Shown in pieces: positions 1 through 9,128 of a stretch of 64,000 nt of DNA. The first letter of the stretch is position 1. Every line of letters begins with the position of its first letter. The notes beneath the pieces were generated by a model. That model worked only from the letters and a program-made list of their open reading frames with translations, had not been told where the DNA came from and did not search any database. The translations under genes were made by a program, and so were the position numbers. The stretch comes from Gemmatimonadota bacterium (GTDB taxonomy: Bacteria; Gemmatimonadota; Gemmatimonadetes; Longimicrobiales; Gaopeijiaceae): contig JAUIEJ010000004.1 in the NCBI GenBank assembly GCA_030428885.1, forward strand, positions 186,001 through 250,000, in the 5' to 3' direction.

Positions 1-2029
1 TGCCCAGGCGGGCCGCCGGCACCGGGCCCCCGGCCAGGGTCTCGATGAGGGTTCGGGCCCCGGGGCCGATGAGGTCGGGCATGGCCACGTTGAGCCAGAA
101 ACGGACGTCCCGGTTCGGCAGGAACGGCGTCACCCGGGCCGCGGCCAGGAGCATGCGCTCGGTCCACACGCCGCTGGCGCCCACCGACACCATGGCGTCG
201 ATGAGGGCGTCCAACGGCACCTGGGTGCCGTCGTCCCGGGTCCAGCGCGCCAGGAGCTCGGCGCCGGACAGCCGCAGGTCGGACGACCGGACGATGGGCT
301 GGAACACCGGCTCGATGGCGCCGCTGTCCAGGGCGCCGTCGATCTCCCGGATCAGGCTGCGACGGTAGTTGCGGCTGTAGACCGCGTGGCGGTTCCGACG
401 GGTCTTCTTGGCGTCCAGGAGGGCCGTGTCGGCCTGGAGCAGCAGCTCGTCGATGGGCATGGGCCCCTCGGCCACGGCGATGCCGATGGTGGCCCGCAGA
501 TGAAGGCGCACCCCCTCCACGTCCACCGGTTCGGCCAGGTTGGCGTGGAGTTTCTCGGCCACCGCGGCGGCCGATTCCACCGGGTCTTCCCGGTCGTGGA
601 GAATGATGACGAACTCGTCGCCTCCGATCCGGGCCACCCGATCCGACGAGCCCACCACTTCGGTGCAGGCCCGGGCGAACTCCCGAAGCGCCCCGTCGCC
701 CACCGTGTGCCCCCACCGGTCGTTGATGGACTTGAAGTCGTCCATGTCGGTGAGGAGCAGGGCGACCCCACGGGCCGACGGCCGGGCCAGTCGACTCTCC
801 TCGTGGAAGAAGAGGCTGAACCGGCTGTTGACCCCGGTGAGGGCGTCGCGCTCGGCGGCGGCCCGGAGCGCGCCTTCCAGCCGCCCCCGGACGATCATCC
901 ACCAGCCGAGAAAGCCCAGCCCGAGGATGGCCACGGCGATCCCCACCACCACCGCGGCCCCGGCGCGGATCCGGGCCCGCACGAACGCCAGGGCCAGCCG
1001 GTCGTCGACGATGCGAAGCAGGTCCTCCCCGGCGACGGCCATGACGTCCAGAGCGGCGGCGGTGGCGTCGAAGAGAGCCTCGGGCGACACCTCCTCCTCA
1101 TCGTCGTCGGGGGCCAATACGCCGCGGTAGACCTCCTCGAGGGACCGGACCGAGGGGTCGGACCGCACGTTGGCGACCCGGAACGCGAGTTCGGCTCCCA
1201 GGGCCGTGGCGGTCTCGACGTCGAATTCGGGGTCGAAGGGCGACGTCCCCGGCTCGTTCTCTTCCAGAACCTCCTCGAGGCGGGCCTCCTCGCCTTCCAG
1301 GTAGGCCCGCAGTCCTTCGTGGGCCGCGGGTCCGCCCTCGTCCCGGGCCCGGTGGGCCAGGGTGAGTTCGGCGACGCTCACCGGCACGTAGACCCCGTAC
1401 TGGGTGCCGACGGAGTACTCCAGCAGTTCCGACCATCCCCCCGTGAGGTCGGTGGGAAAGATCCCGGAGAACGCCGACGTGAAGGCCCACTGCCACGCCC
1501 AGAGGCCTTCGGGGGGAGGGGCGCCTTGCTCCATGCGGCGGATACCGCTCTCCAGCGTCTCCTGGAGCCGCGTCACCGTGCTCGCCCACGCCGGCAGCGG
1601 CGTGACCGTGTCCAGGCGCGCCTCGATGCCCCGGAGCACCCCGGCGACCCGGGCACGCTCGTCGGGAAGGTCGGTGAAGTCGGGGTCGTCGTAGGCCGCC
1701 CGGATGGAGGCCAGCCCCAGCCTCCCCACGGCCACGCCCACCTCCCGCTCCAGGCGGAGCAGCGACATGCCCTGACGCAGCCCCGGGATCTCCCGCTCGG
1801 TGCGCCGGGCGTCCATCCACACGCCGGCGCTCACCGCCACCACGACCATGCAGGCCGCGGCGGCGATCCACCACGGCCACGCGGCCCGCTCGGAGCGCGT
1901 GCCCGACGGGACCACGGGTGAAGGGCGACGGTCCCGGACCGGTTCGATCAGGGAATCGGACTCTGCCAAGGGATCGGGGGGGGCGAAGGGGACGAGGGGC
2001 GGGGCCTCCAACAGTCCAGTTTCGACCAC
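1..2029 (-). CDS. GGDEF-EAL cyclic-di-GMP protein (C-terminus cut by window start)
   Basis: Reading the minus strand gives a membrane-anchored signalling protein. After a Pro-rich N-terminus comes a hydrophobic segment (codons near 1820-1890), a periplasmic-type region, a second hydrophobic segment (about 900-990), then a GGDEF domain with the intact motif RIGGDEFV (608-630) and the start of an EAL domain (FQPI near 300, then GAELLARW). The EAL signature reads ELLAR instead of EALxR but keeps the glutamate. By family this is a diguanylate cyclase fused to a c-di-GMP phosphodiesterase. The end lies outside the window. The start is uncertain: GTG at 2029 has no clear ribosome site, but a start must lie above the first membrane segment. 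It follows the broken permease gene by about 30 bases. Confidence 0.85.
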   Translation of the reverse strand, partial: MVETGLLEAPPLVPFAPPDPLAESDSLIEPVRDRRPSPVVPSGTRSERAAWPWWIAAAACMVVVAVSAGVWMDARRTEREIPGLRQGMSLLRLEREVGVAVGRLGLASIRAAYDDPDFTDLPDERARVAGVLRGIEARLDTVTPLPAWASTVTRLQETLESGIRRMEQGAPPPEGLWAWQWAFTSAFSGIFPTDLTGGWSELLEYSVGTQYGVYVPVSVAELTLAHRARDEGGPAAHEGLRAYLEGEEARLEEVLEENEPGTSPFDPEFDVETATALGAELAFRVANVRSDPSVRSLEEVYRGVLAPDDDEEEVSPEALFDATAAALDVMAVAGEDLLRIVDDRLALAFVRARIRAGAAVVVGIAVAILGLGFLGWWMIVRGRLEGALRAAAERDALTGVNSRFSLFFHEESRLARPSARGVALLLTDMDDFKSINDRWGHTVGDGALREFARACTEVVGSSDRVARIGGDEFVIILHDREDPVESAAAVAEKLHANLAEPVDVEGVRLHLRATIGIAVAEGPMPIDELLLQADTALLDAKKTRRNRHAVYSRNYRRSLIREIDGALDSGAIEPVFQPIVRSSDLRLSGAELLARWTRDDGTQVPLDALIDAMVSVGASGVWTERMLLAAARVTPFLPNRDVRFWLNVAMPDLIGPGARTLIETLAGGPVPAARLG

Positions 2030-2060
2030 CCGGCGGGCGATTTGAGGCCCCGGTTCGTCC

Positions 2061-4747
2061 CTATTCGGAGCGCAGCGTGGCGGCAGGATCGGTTGCCGCG
2101 GCCCGTCGCGCCGGAAGGGCGGTGGCCAGGGCCGCCACCAGGAGGGCGCCCGCCCCCACCGCGGCGTACACGGCCGGGTCCAGGGGAGCCACGTCGTAGA
2201 GCAGTCCCCCGAGGGTTCGGCTGAGGAGGGCGGCGCTCACGACCCCCAGCCCGATTCCCACGGCGGCCACCCGAAGCCCGTCGACCACCACGTCCCGGAG
2301 CGCCCGGGCGGGGGCGGCCCCCAGAGCCAGCCGGATGCCCGTCTCGCGCATGCGCTGGCGCACGAAGGTGGCCATGGCCCCGTAGACCCCCACGGCCGAC
2401 AGGACCAGGGCCAGGAGAGCCAGGAGGGTCACGAGCCCACCGGTGGCCTTCCGCCCCACCAGGGAATCCTCCGAGAGGTCGGCGGCGGTGCGGACATCGT
2501 CCACGGGGACGGCGGCGGAACGCTCCCGGATCAGGGCCCGGACGGCGGGCACCACGGCCAGGGGGTCGCCCGCGGTGCGGAGATGGAGTTCAACATGCGC
2601 CCGTAGGAGTCCCGCTGGAAGTCGTAGTAGATGACCCCCATGCCCGGATCGTCGAGCCCGGCGGTCTTCACTCCCCGCGTCACCCCCACGATCTCCACCC
2701 AGGGGCACCCCTCGATGGTGCAGCCCCCGCTGCGGAAGCGGAGTCCCACGGGAGACCGCCCGGGGGAATACCGGGCCGCCCACGCCTCGTCCACCACGGC
2801 GTGGCGCAGGGTGTCGGCGGTGAGGGCGAAGGGCCCGCCGTCCACGAACTCCAGGTTCAGGACGTCGAAGAACCCGGGACTCGCGGTGATCCAGGTGGAC
2901 TGGGTCTGGGGCGCGTCGGAGCCCGTGGGCTCTCCCTCCAGGACGAAGTTGTTGGCGCCGCCGGAGCGCACCGGGGGCCGGGCGTCGGCGATGCCCGCGG
3001 CCTCCACGCCGGGAAGGGCCTCGATCCGGGGCAGGACATCACTCCAGAAGCCCCGGACGTCGGCGTCGTCGGGAAACCCGGAGCCGGGGAGGGCCACGGT
3101 CATGGCCACCACCTGATGGGCGTCGAAGCCCGGGCCGAGAGACTCCATACGGTGCAGGGACCGGCCCAGGAGACCGGCGGCAACCAGGAGGGGAATGGCC
3201 ACGGCGAACTGCACCGCCACCAGCGCCCGGCGCAGGCGGCGCGCCCCGGCCGAAGCCGTGGTGCGGGGGGCGGAGGTGACGAGCGACGACGCACGGGGCG
3301 TTCCGGGGGACCGCCCCCGGGCCCGGCCCGCCACCGAGGCGGCGGCGATGCCGCCCAGGAGCAGGCAGCTCGCCGCCACCAGGCCCGCGAAGACCGCCAC
3401 CACCGGCAGGGTGAAGGCCACCTCGTCGACCCGGGGCAACCGTCCCGTGCCCAGGCGGCGCAGCAGGTCCATGCCCCCGGCGGCGAGGCCGAGGCCCAGG
3501 GCGCCGCTGGCCGCGGCGAGGACGGCGGCCTCGGTGAGCACCAGACCGAGAATGCGGCCCCGGGACGCCCCCACCGCCACCCGCACGGCGAGCTCCCGTC
3601 GGCGGGCCGTGGCCCGGGCCACCAGGAGCCCCGCGGCGTTGGCGGCGGCCACCAGGAGCAGGAACGCCGCCGCACCCAGCACCAGGAGCAGCATGCGGGA
3701 CGATCCGCCCACCACCACCGGCTTGAGGGGGTCGAAGTCCAGCACGGCGTCGGCCGTGGGAAACGACGCCTGCCAGCGGGCGAACATGCGCTCGGAGATG
3801 TCGGCGAGCTGGGCCCGGGCCACCGCCGGGTCGGCGCCGGGGCCGAGGCGGGCGATGGTGGGATAGAAGAAGGGCCCCTTCCGCGGGGGCGTGACCACCC
3901 GGAGGGCCGGATAGAGGTCGGCTTGGTCCAGGGGTCCCATGCCGGCGGGCAGGACGCCCACCACCGTGTGGGGGGCCCCGTCGATGACCACGCTCCGGCC
4001 GATGACCTCGGGCGACGCGTCGAAGGCCCGCTCCCACAGGCCGGTGGAGAGGAGCACCACGTCGGGGCCGCCCTCCCGGGATTCGTCGGCGGTGAAGCCC
4101 CGCCCGAGGACGGGGCGGATGCCCATGAGGGGGAGGTAGGTGTCGGTGATCCACTTGGCCGAGAGGATCTCGGGTTGGTCGCCGAGAAGCACGGTGGGGG
4201 TGCCCCGGCTGTACGACGCCACGGCGTCGAAGGCGGCGGGGCGATCGGCCGTGACGGCCTCCACGTCGGCCATGGAGGTGCCCCACCGGTCCGGGCCCCG
4301 GGCGGTGCGGAGCAGGACGAGGCGGTGGGCGTCGGGATACGGGAGCGGCGCCACCAGCACGGCGTGGACGGCCGACCACACCAGGGTGGTGCCGCCCACG
4401 CCGACCCCCACGGTGAGGACCACTGCCGCCGCCAGAACCGGCGTGCGGGCCAGGCTCCGGACGGTGCGGGTGAGGGCGGCCATGCCGTCGCGGGCGCGGT
4501 CGGCGAGAGACGGGTGCCGGGCCACGGCCGACGGATGCCGGATCGCCCGGGGGGCCCCGGCGGTGAGCCGGCCCGTGAGGAGGTCCCAACCGAGGCGACG
4601 GCGCTCCCGGCGGAGCCACCGGTGGGCCGCGGCGGGGCCGTCCCGCTCCACCCGCACCGCGTGGAGTTCGGCCAACTCGGAGAGGAGCTGGCGGGACTCG
4701 GCGTCGTCGAGGCGCAGGCGAAGGAGCGCCCGGAAGAGGGGGCCCAC
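2061..4747 (-). pseudogene. ADOP-family MacB/FtsX permease, broken by a single-base frameshift
   Basis: The first frame (4747 down to 2531) starts with the charged N-terminus of ADOP permeases, then a membrane segment, a MacB-like periplasmic core and an FtsX permease domain. Near 2590 the reading continues in another frame, which supplies the second FtsX domain (VRQRMRETGIRLALGA) and runs to the stop at 2061. Adding one base after GRM restores one protein, so this is one gene with a one-base loss. It starts with GTG three bases after the PadR gene stop, so the two form an operon. By family it is a permease for efflux or lipoprotein/antimicrobial transport; the substrate is unknown. Recent mutation and sequencing error are both possible. 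Confidence 0.85.
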
Positions 4748-4750
4748 CGC

Positions 4751-5080
4751 TCAGCCCTCGTCCAGGAGGGGCGCGACCCCGTCCCAGAGGCTCACCAGAT
4801 CGCGCCGGTACGCCCGCAGTCCCTCCATGGCCTCGTCGGTGAGGGCGAAGTAGCGCCGCACCCGCCCCGTCTCGGCCCGGGCGTGGTCGTCGAGGCGCGA
4901 GGTCAGGAGCCCCTTCTTCTCCAGCCGCTGGAGGGCGATGAACACCGACGACTGGGCCACCTCCCGCCCGGTCCGCTCTTCGAGCTCCAGGACCAGGGGA
5001 ACGCTGTAGGCCTCCCCTCCCAGGCGGAGAATGGCCAACAGCACCCGGTGTTCGAACTCGCCGAATCGATCCCGTCCCAT
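4751..5080 (-). CDS. PadR-family transcriptional regulator
   Basis: A 109-residue protein with the PadR winged helix: LAILRLGGEAYSVPLVLELE, then SSVFIALQRLEKKGLL (recognition helix and wing), and a short C-terminal dimerisation helix. Start ATG at 5080 is supported by a G-rich ribosome site (GGGAGGGGGA) just upstream. It lies directly before the ADOP permease, the usual pairing in which the regulator represses its own operon until an effector binds. A sigma70-like promoter with two direct repeats lies upstream at 5137-5192. Confidence 0.92.
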   Translation of the reverse strand: MGRDRFGEFEHRVLLAILRLGGEAYSVPLVLELEERTGREVAQSSVFIALQRLEKKGLLTSRLDDHARAETGRVRRYFALTDEAMEGLRAYRRDLVSLWDGVAPLLDEG

Positions 5081-5136
5081 CCGTCCCCCTCCCCGTCGTG
5101 TGGTCGCCGACGGACGCTCCGCCGGCCCGACTTACG

Positions 5137-5192
5137 ATGTAGGTGAGGGTAGCACGGGACCCCGAGCGGAGTCAATAGCAATGTAAGTGAGG
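5137..5192 (-). promoter_or_regulatory. Promoter and candidate PadR operator of the first PadR-ADOP operon
   Basis: On the minus strand TTGACT (5170-5175) and TACCCT (5146-5151) lie 18 bases apart, a plausible sigma70 promoter. Two direct repeats ATGTARGTGAGG (plus-strand 5137-5148 and 5181-5192), 44 bases apart, flank it, one next to each promoter element. That layout suits a repressor bound at two sites. Repeats and spacing are seen; PadR binding is inferred. Confidence 0.55.
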
Positions 5193-5209
5193 TGCCGGGA
5201 GCCGACGGG

Positions 5210-5554
5210 TCAGAGGTCCAGGACGAGGAGGAGTCCGCGGTCGATCTCCCGCATTCGCTCGGGCGACACCACGCCACAGCGCTCGGCCAGGAAACGCCGA
5301 TCCAACGTCACCACCTGGCTCACGTTCACCACCGAGTCCCGAGGCAGACCGCTCTCCCCCGCCTCCAGAAGCACGTTCCCGGGCGCGTCGAGCAGCCGGA
5401 GGTTCGAGGTCAGGACGACCGCAAGAACGGTCTGGATCCGGCTGCGGTTGAAGGCGTCGGACTGGACCACCACCACGGGCCGGCGGAAGCCGGGCTCGGA
5501 CCCCCGGGGATCCTCGAGATCAGCCCACCGCACCTCGCCCCGGCGGACTACCAC
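5210..5554 (-). CDS. mazF: MazF/PemK-type endoribonuclease toxin
   Basis: A 114-residue protein of normal MazF length. It starts with the SH3-like barrel pattern RRGEVRWADLEDPRGSEPG, followed by RRPVVVVQSDAFNRS and a C-terminal LDRRFL...VSPERMREID segment. By family it cleaves mRNA and is held inactive by its partner. GTG start at 5554 overlaps the antitoxin gene end by seven bases, so the two are translationally coupled. Confidence 0.9.
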   Translation of the reverse strand: MVVRRGEVRWADLEDPRGSEPGFRRPVVVVQSDAFNRSRIQTVLAVVLTSNLRLLDAPGNVLLEAGESGLPRDSVVNVSQVVTLDRRFLAERCGVVSPERMREIDRGLLLVLDL

Positions 5555-5790
5555 GCGTCGTCGTCGTGCCCCACGCTCCGGGCCTGGGCCGACCGCAGCG
5601 TCGGGTCGAGCCCCGCAGGCGAGGCCCCGTAGACCTCGTCCAGACGCTCGGTCACGCGCCGGCCCCGGTGCCGGGCCAGGTATTCCCGGAGAGCACGGGC
5701 GTACAGGGCGCTGCGAGACAGACCCAACCGATGAGCCAGTTCGTCGGCGCCGTCGAAGAGTTCGTCGGGAAGGGAGATGGTGGTTTTCAT
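5548..5790 (-). CDS. Ribbon-helix-helix antitoxin of the MazF-like toxin
   Basis: An 80-residue protein starting MKTTISLPDELFDGADEL and HRLGLSRSALYARALREYL, a ribbon-helix-helix DNA-binding domain as in MazE/CopG antitoxins. The C-terminal part (residues about 50-80) is acidic and should bind the toxin. ATG at 5790 was chosen because the fold begins there; a longer upstream frame is without domain content. The promoter lies only six bases before the ATG, which implies a leaderless transcript. Confidence 0.88.
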   Translation of the reverse strand: MKTTISLPDELFDGADELAHRLGLSRSALYARALREYLARHRGRRVTERLDEVYGASPAGLDPTLRSAQARSVGHDDDAW

Positions 5791-5796
5791 ACTTCG

Positions 5797-5825
5797 ATCA
5801 TACCGAGGTAGGACCCCTCGGTCCA
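5797..5825 (-). promoter_or_regulatory. Promoter and operator of the first toxin-antitoxin operon
   Basis: On the minus strand TGGACC (5820-5825) and TATGAT (5797-5802) are 17 bases apart. The spacer holds an inverted repeat, CCGAGG (5803-5808) and CCTCGG (5816-5821, overlapping the -35 box by two bases), a good site for an autoregulating ribbon-helix-helix antitoxin. The ATG begins six bases after the -10 box, so the mRNA would have almost no leader. Confidence 0.5.
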
Positions 5826-5837
5826 CATCCGCCCGCC

Positions 5838-8549
5838 CTACTCCGCGCTCAGGGCATCCGCCGGCGCCTTCCGCGCCGCCCGAACGGCCGGTACCGCCGC
5901 CGCCACGGCGGCCACGGCCAGGAGGGCCACCCCCGTGAAGGCCAGGGTGGTCATGTCGCCGGCCTGGACCTCGAAGAGCAGGGCCTCCAGGAGGTCGCCG
6001 GCGAAAAAGGCGGCGAGTCCGCCCACCCCCACCCCGACCCCGGCCAGCTTCACGGCGTCCCACACCACGGAGCGGGCCACGTCGGAGGCCTCGGCCCCCA
6101 GGGCCCGCCGGAGGGCGATCTCGGGACCCCGCTGCCCCACGGTGAACGTCAGCACCCCGTAGATGCCCACGGCGGCCAGGGAGAGGGCCACGATGCTGAA
6201 GGCGCCCATGAGGACCGCGGCCAGGCGGGGCATGGCGGTCTGGGACCGGTACAGTCCCTCGAGCGACGCCAGGCCGAAGGGCGGCGTGGACGAGTCCACC
6301 TCGTTGACCGCCCGGCGCACGGCGCCCAGCACCGCCGCCGTATCTCCCGCCACCCGGAACGCCACCTCGTGGGTCCGGGGCCGGAACTGGGCCATGGGAA
6401 TGAAGAGGTCGGGGCTGTTGGGCCCGTCCATCATGGACTGGGTCAGGTTGCGGTACCGCACGTTTTCCACCACGCCGACGATCTCGGCCAGGCTCTCGGG
6501 ATTGGACGGGTCGCCGAAGTGGACCTGACGCCCCACCACCGCCCCGGGCGAGGGGTCTTCGGGAAACACCCGTTCGGCGAAGGCCTCGGTCACCATGACC
6601 ACCCCGGCGCTCTCCTCGTCGTCGGCCGTGGTGAACGACCGCCCGGCCAGCACCTGGACCTGGAGCAGGTCGAAGAAGTCGGGCGCGATGAGGTGCCAGT
6701 GGACCCGGATGCGCTCATCGGGCGCGTCGGGCCGGTAGGCGTACGCCCCGGAGCTGCCGCCCCGGAGGGGAAAGTCCGACGCCAGGGTCACCTGACTCAC
6801 CCCGGGCACCTCGGCCACGCGCCGGGACAGTTCCTCGGTGTAGATGCGCACGGCTTCGGGGTCGGGGTACCGCTCGCTGGCGGGCTGCACCCGGAAGGCG
6901 TGGACGCCCTCGAACTCCAGGCCGGGGTCGATGGCCAACTGGGCCCGGAGGCTCCGGGTCAGGAGCCCGGCCCCCACCAGGAGCATGAGGGCCAGCCCCA
7001 CCTGGGTGATGACGAAGGCCTTCTGAGCCCGGTTGCCGCGGCCGGTGAGGGCCCCCCGCCCCGACCGCAGCGTGGTGGCCAGGTCCCGGCGCGCCGAGGT
7101 GAGGGCCGGCACCAGTCCCGACGCCACCCCCACCAGCACCAGAACGCCCAGGGTGAATCCGAAAGCCCGGAGGCTCACGGCGGGCTGGGCGTAGGAGGGC
7201 AGCACCCCCTGGGGGATCAGCGGCAACGCCGCCCGGAGCGCCCACCCGGCGCCCAGGAGTCCCAGCACCCCCCCGGCCGTGGCCAGGGTGACGCTTTCGG
7301 TGAGGAGCTGCCCCGTGATGCGGCCCGAGTCGGCGCCGATGGCCCGGCGCACCGTGATCTCCCGGGTGCGGGCGTGGGCCCGGACCAGGAGCAGGTTTGC
7401 CACGTTGGCGCCGGCGATGACCAGCAGGAGCAGGCCCGCGCCGAAGAGGATCCAGAGCAGGTTGCCCGTGGTCCCCAGGTAGCTCTCCTTGAAGGGCACG
7501 AGGCGGGCGAAGCGGTCTTCGTGGGCCCGGGGATGCTCCTCCTGCAGTCCCAGGGCGATACTCTCGAACTCGGCCTGGGCCTCCTCCAGGGTCGCACCGG
7601 GAACGAGACGCCCCAGGACGGGCAGCCACCGCGACGTCCGGGACTGGAGGGTCTCGGGGTTGCCCACCAGACCGAACTGGGCGAAGGGCGTCCACAACTG
7701 GCTGCCCAGGTTGGCGCCCACGAAGTCCTGGTCCATGACGCCCACGACCTGCACCGAGAGGTCGTTGAGACGCACCGTGCGGCCCACCACGTCGGGATCG
7801 CCGCCGAAGACGTTCTGCCACAGCCCGTAGCTCAGCACGGTGACGAACGAACCGTCGAGCACGGTCATCTCTTCGTCGGTGAAGGTGCGCCCCAGGGCCG
7901 CCTCGCCCCCCAGCACGCCGAAGTAGCCCTCGCTCACCAGTTCACCCTGCACCCGCTGGGCCTGGTCCACTCCGGTGAGGGTGAAGGTCGACCCCATGGC
8001 CGTCACCACCGGATCGACCTGGGTCGCCCGGGCCTGCCAGTCCCGGAACTCCAGGGGGGAGGCGCCCCGGAAGGCCTCCTCGCCGTTGGTGCGGTGCACC
8101 CCGTTGATGAACACGAGGCGGTCGGCGTCGGGAAAGGGCAGCGCCCGGAGCACGGCGGCGTCCAGAACGCTGAAGATGGCGGTGTTGCCCGCAAGGGCCA
8201 CGGCCAGGGTGAGGACCGCCATGGCGGCGAACCCCGGGTTGCGGCGGAAGCCCCGGAGGGCGAAGCGGAGGTCCTGCAGGATGCGCGTCATCATCGTCGT
8301 CATCGTCCCTTGCCTGCGGGGGTCGGTTCGGTGCGTCTTCTTCCGCCACGCCGCGGGATCGCCGAAGCGCGCCCGGGCTTCGAGGCGGGCCTCGGTGTCG
8401 GACATGCCTCCGGCCACGAGTTCCTGGACCAGCAGTTCGATGTGGGACTCGATCTCGGCCCGGGCGTCGTCGTCGCCGCTCACGTGGGGCGGCGGGACGC
8501 GCTCGAAAGGCCACGACGGAGGCTCGCGGGGGTCACGGGGCGTTCCCAT
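5838..8549 (-). CDS. ADOP-family MacB/FtsX permease, intact
   Basis: A 903-residue protein with the full ADOP layout. A charged N-terminal region (EIESHIELLVQELVAGGM) resembles the permease prefix domain. A first membrane helix follows near residue 105, then a MacB periplasmic core, an FtsX domain near 365-480, a second periplasmic part, and a C-terminal FtsX domain (GQRGPEIALRRALGAEASD). By family it moves substrates out using a partner ATPase, which is not in this window. It follows its PadR gene by 15 bases. It is the intact counterpart of the broken permease at 2061-4747. Confidence 0.92.
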   Translation of the reverse strand: MGTPRDPREPPSWPFERVPPPHVSGDDDARAEIESHIELLVQELVAGGMSDTEARLEARARFGDPAAWRKKTHRTDPRRQGTMTTMMTRILQDLRFALRGFRRNPGFAAMAVLTLAVALAGNTAIFSVLDAAVLRALPFPDADRLVFINGVHRTNGEEAFRGASPLEFRDWQARATQVDPVVTAMGSTFTLTGVDQAQRVQGELVSEGYFGVLGGEAALGRTFTDEEMTVLDGSFVTVLSYGLWQNVFGGDPDVVGRTVRLNDLSVQVVGVMDQDFVGANLGSQLWTPFAQFGLVGNPETLQSRTSRWLPVLGRLVPGATLEEAQAEFESIALGLQEEHPRAHEDRFARLVPFKESYLGTTGNLLWILFGAGLLLLVIAGANVANLLLVRAHARTREITVRRAIGADSGRITGQLLTESVTLATAGGVLGLLGAGWALRAALPLIPQGVLPSYAQPAVSLRAFGFTLGVLVLVGVASGLVPALTSARRDLATTLRSGRGALTGRGNRAQKAFVITQVGLALMLLVGAGLLTRSLRAQLAIDPGLEFEGVHAFRVQPASERYPDPEAVRIYTEELSRRVAEVPGVSQVTLASDFPLRGGSSGAYAYRPDAPDERIRVHWHLIAPDFFDLLQVQVLAGRSFTTADDEESAGVVMVTEAFAERVFPEDPSPGAVVGRQVHFGDPSNPESLAEIVGVVENVRYRNLTQSMMDGPNSPDLFIPMAQFRPRTHEVAFRVAGDTAAVLGAVRRAVNEVDSSTPPFGLASLEGLYRSQTAMPRLAAVLMGAFSIVALSLAAVGIYGVLTFTVGQRGPEIALRRALGAEASDVARSVVWDAVKLAGVGVGVGGLAAFFAGDLLEALLFEVQAGDMTTLAFTGVALLAVAAVAAAVPAVRAARKAPADALSAE

Positions 8550-8564
8550 GGCGCGACGGGTCGT

Positions 8565-8888
8565 CTAGCGCCCGAGCACCAGCGACACGGCGCCGCTGAA
8601 CTCGGCCCAGCGGTCGCTCTCGGTCTCCAGGTGGGCCACGCCGTTGTCCGTGGGGCGGTAGAACTTGGCCCGCCGCCCCGTGTCGGTCTTGCCCCACGCC
8701 GCCTCCAACAGCCCCTTCCGCTCCAGGCGATGGAGCGCCGGGTAGAGGGCCCCTTCCTCGATGGCCAGCACCCCTCCCGACTGCTCCCGGAGCGCTTTAC
8801 CGATGCCGTACCCGTGGAGCGGTTCGGCCCGGAGGGTGCGGAGAATCAGGAGATCGAGGGTGCCGGTGAAGAGGTCGGAGCCGGACAT
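8565..8888 (-). CDS. PadR-family transcriptional regulator
   Basis: A 107-residue PadR protein beginning MSGSDLFTGTLDLLILRTL, then LHGYGIGKALREQSGG and EEGALYPALHRLERKGLL (the winged helix), ending in a short helix. ATG at 8888 is the usual start for this family; a GTG at 8930 in frame would add 14 unlike residues. It heads the operon of the intact ADOP permease and very likely represses it. A possible promoter and an inverted repeat lie at 8934-8969. Confidence 0.92.
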   Translation of the reverse strand: MSGSDLFTGTLDLLILRTLRAEPLHGYGIGKALREQSGGVLAIEEGALYPALHRLERKGLLEAAWGKTDTGRRAKFYRPTDNGVAHLETESDRWAEFSGAVSLVLGR

Positions 8889-8933
8889 GGCGAAGGGTCG
8901 TTCGGGGGACGGAAGAGATACCTTGCTCACTTA

Positions 8934-8969
8934 GGGATAACAGAGGACCCCTGAGTGGACAAGGGGTCC
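8934..8969 (-). promoter_or_regulatory. Possible promoter and inverted-repeat operator of the second PadR-ADOP operon
   Basis: On the minus strand TTGTCC (8957-8962) and TATCCC (8934-8939) are 17 bases apart, a weak sigma70 match. A perfect 8-base inverted repeat GGACCCCT (8945-8952) and AGGGGTCC (8962-8969) covers the -35 box, as expected for a repressor. The motif differs from the repeats of the first PadR operon. Confidence 0.35.
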
Positions 8970-9128
8970 CCCCGCCCGTAGAGACTTCTACGTAGTCCGG
9001 CGCCGGCATCTACGTCGGGGCACGTACCCGACGGCTCCTCCCGGCCCCGCAGGTTGGTGCAGACGACGCCCGACACGCGTACCTTCGCCCCGCAGGGCCG
9101 ATTCCTCCCGCGGTTTCCGGAGAGAGCC

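Noticed and set aside
5187-8954. Very long open frame on the plus strand opposite the second ADOP permease
   Set aside because: It has the Gly/Pro/His-rich look of an antisense frame in high-GC DNA and no domain, while the minus strand codes for a clear permease and regulator.
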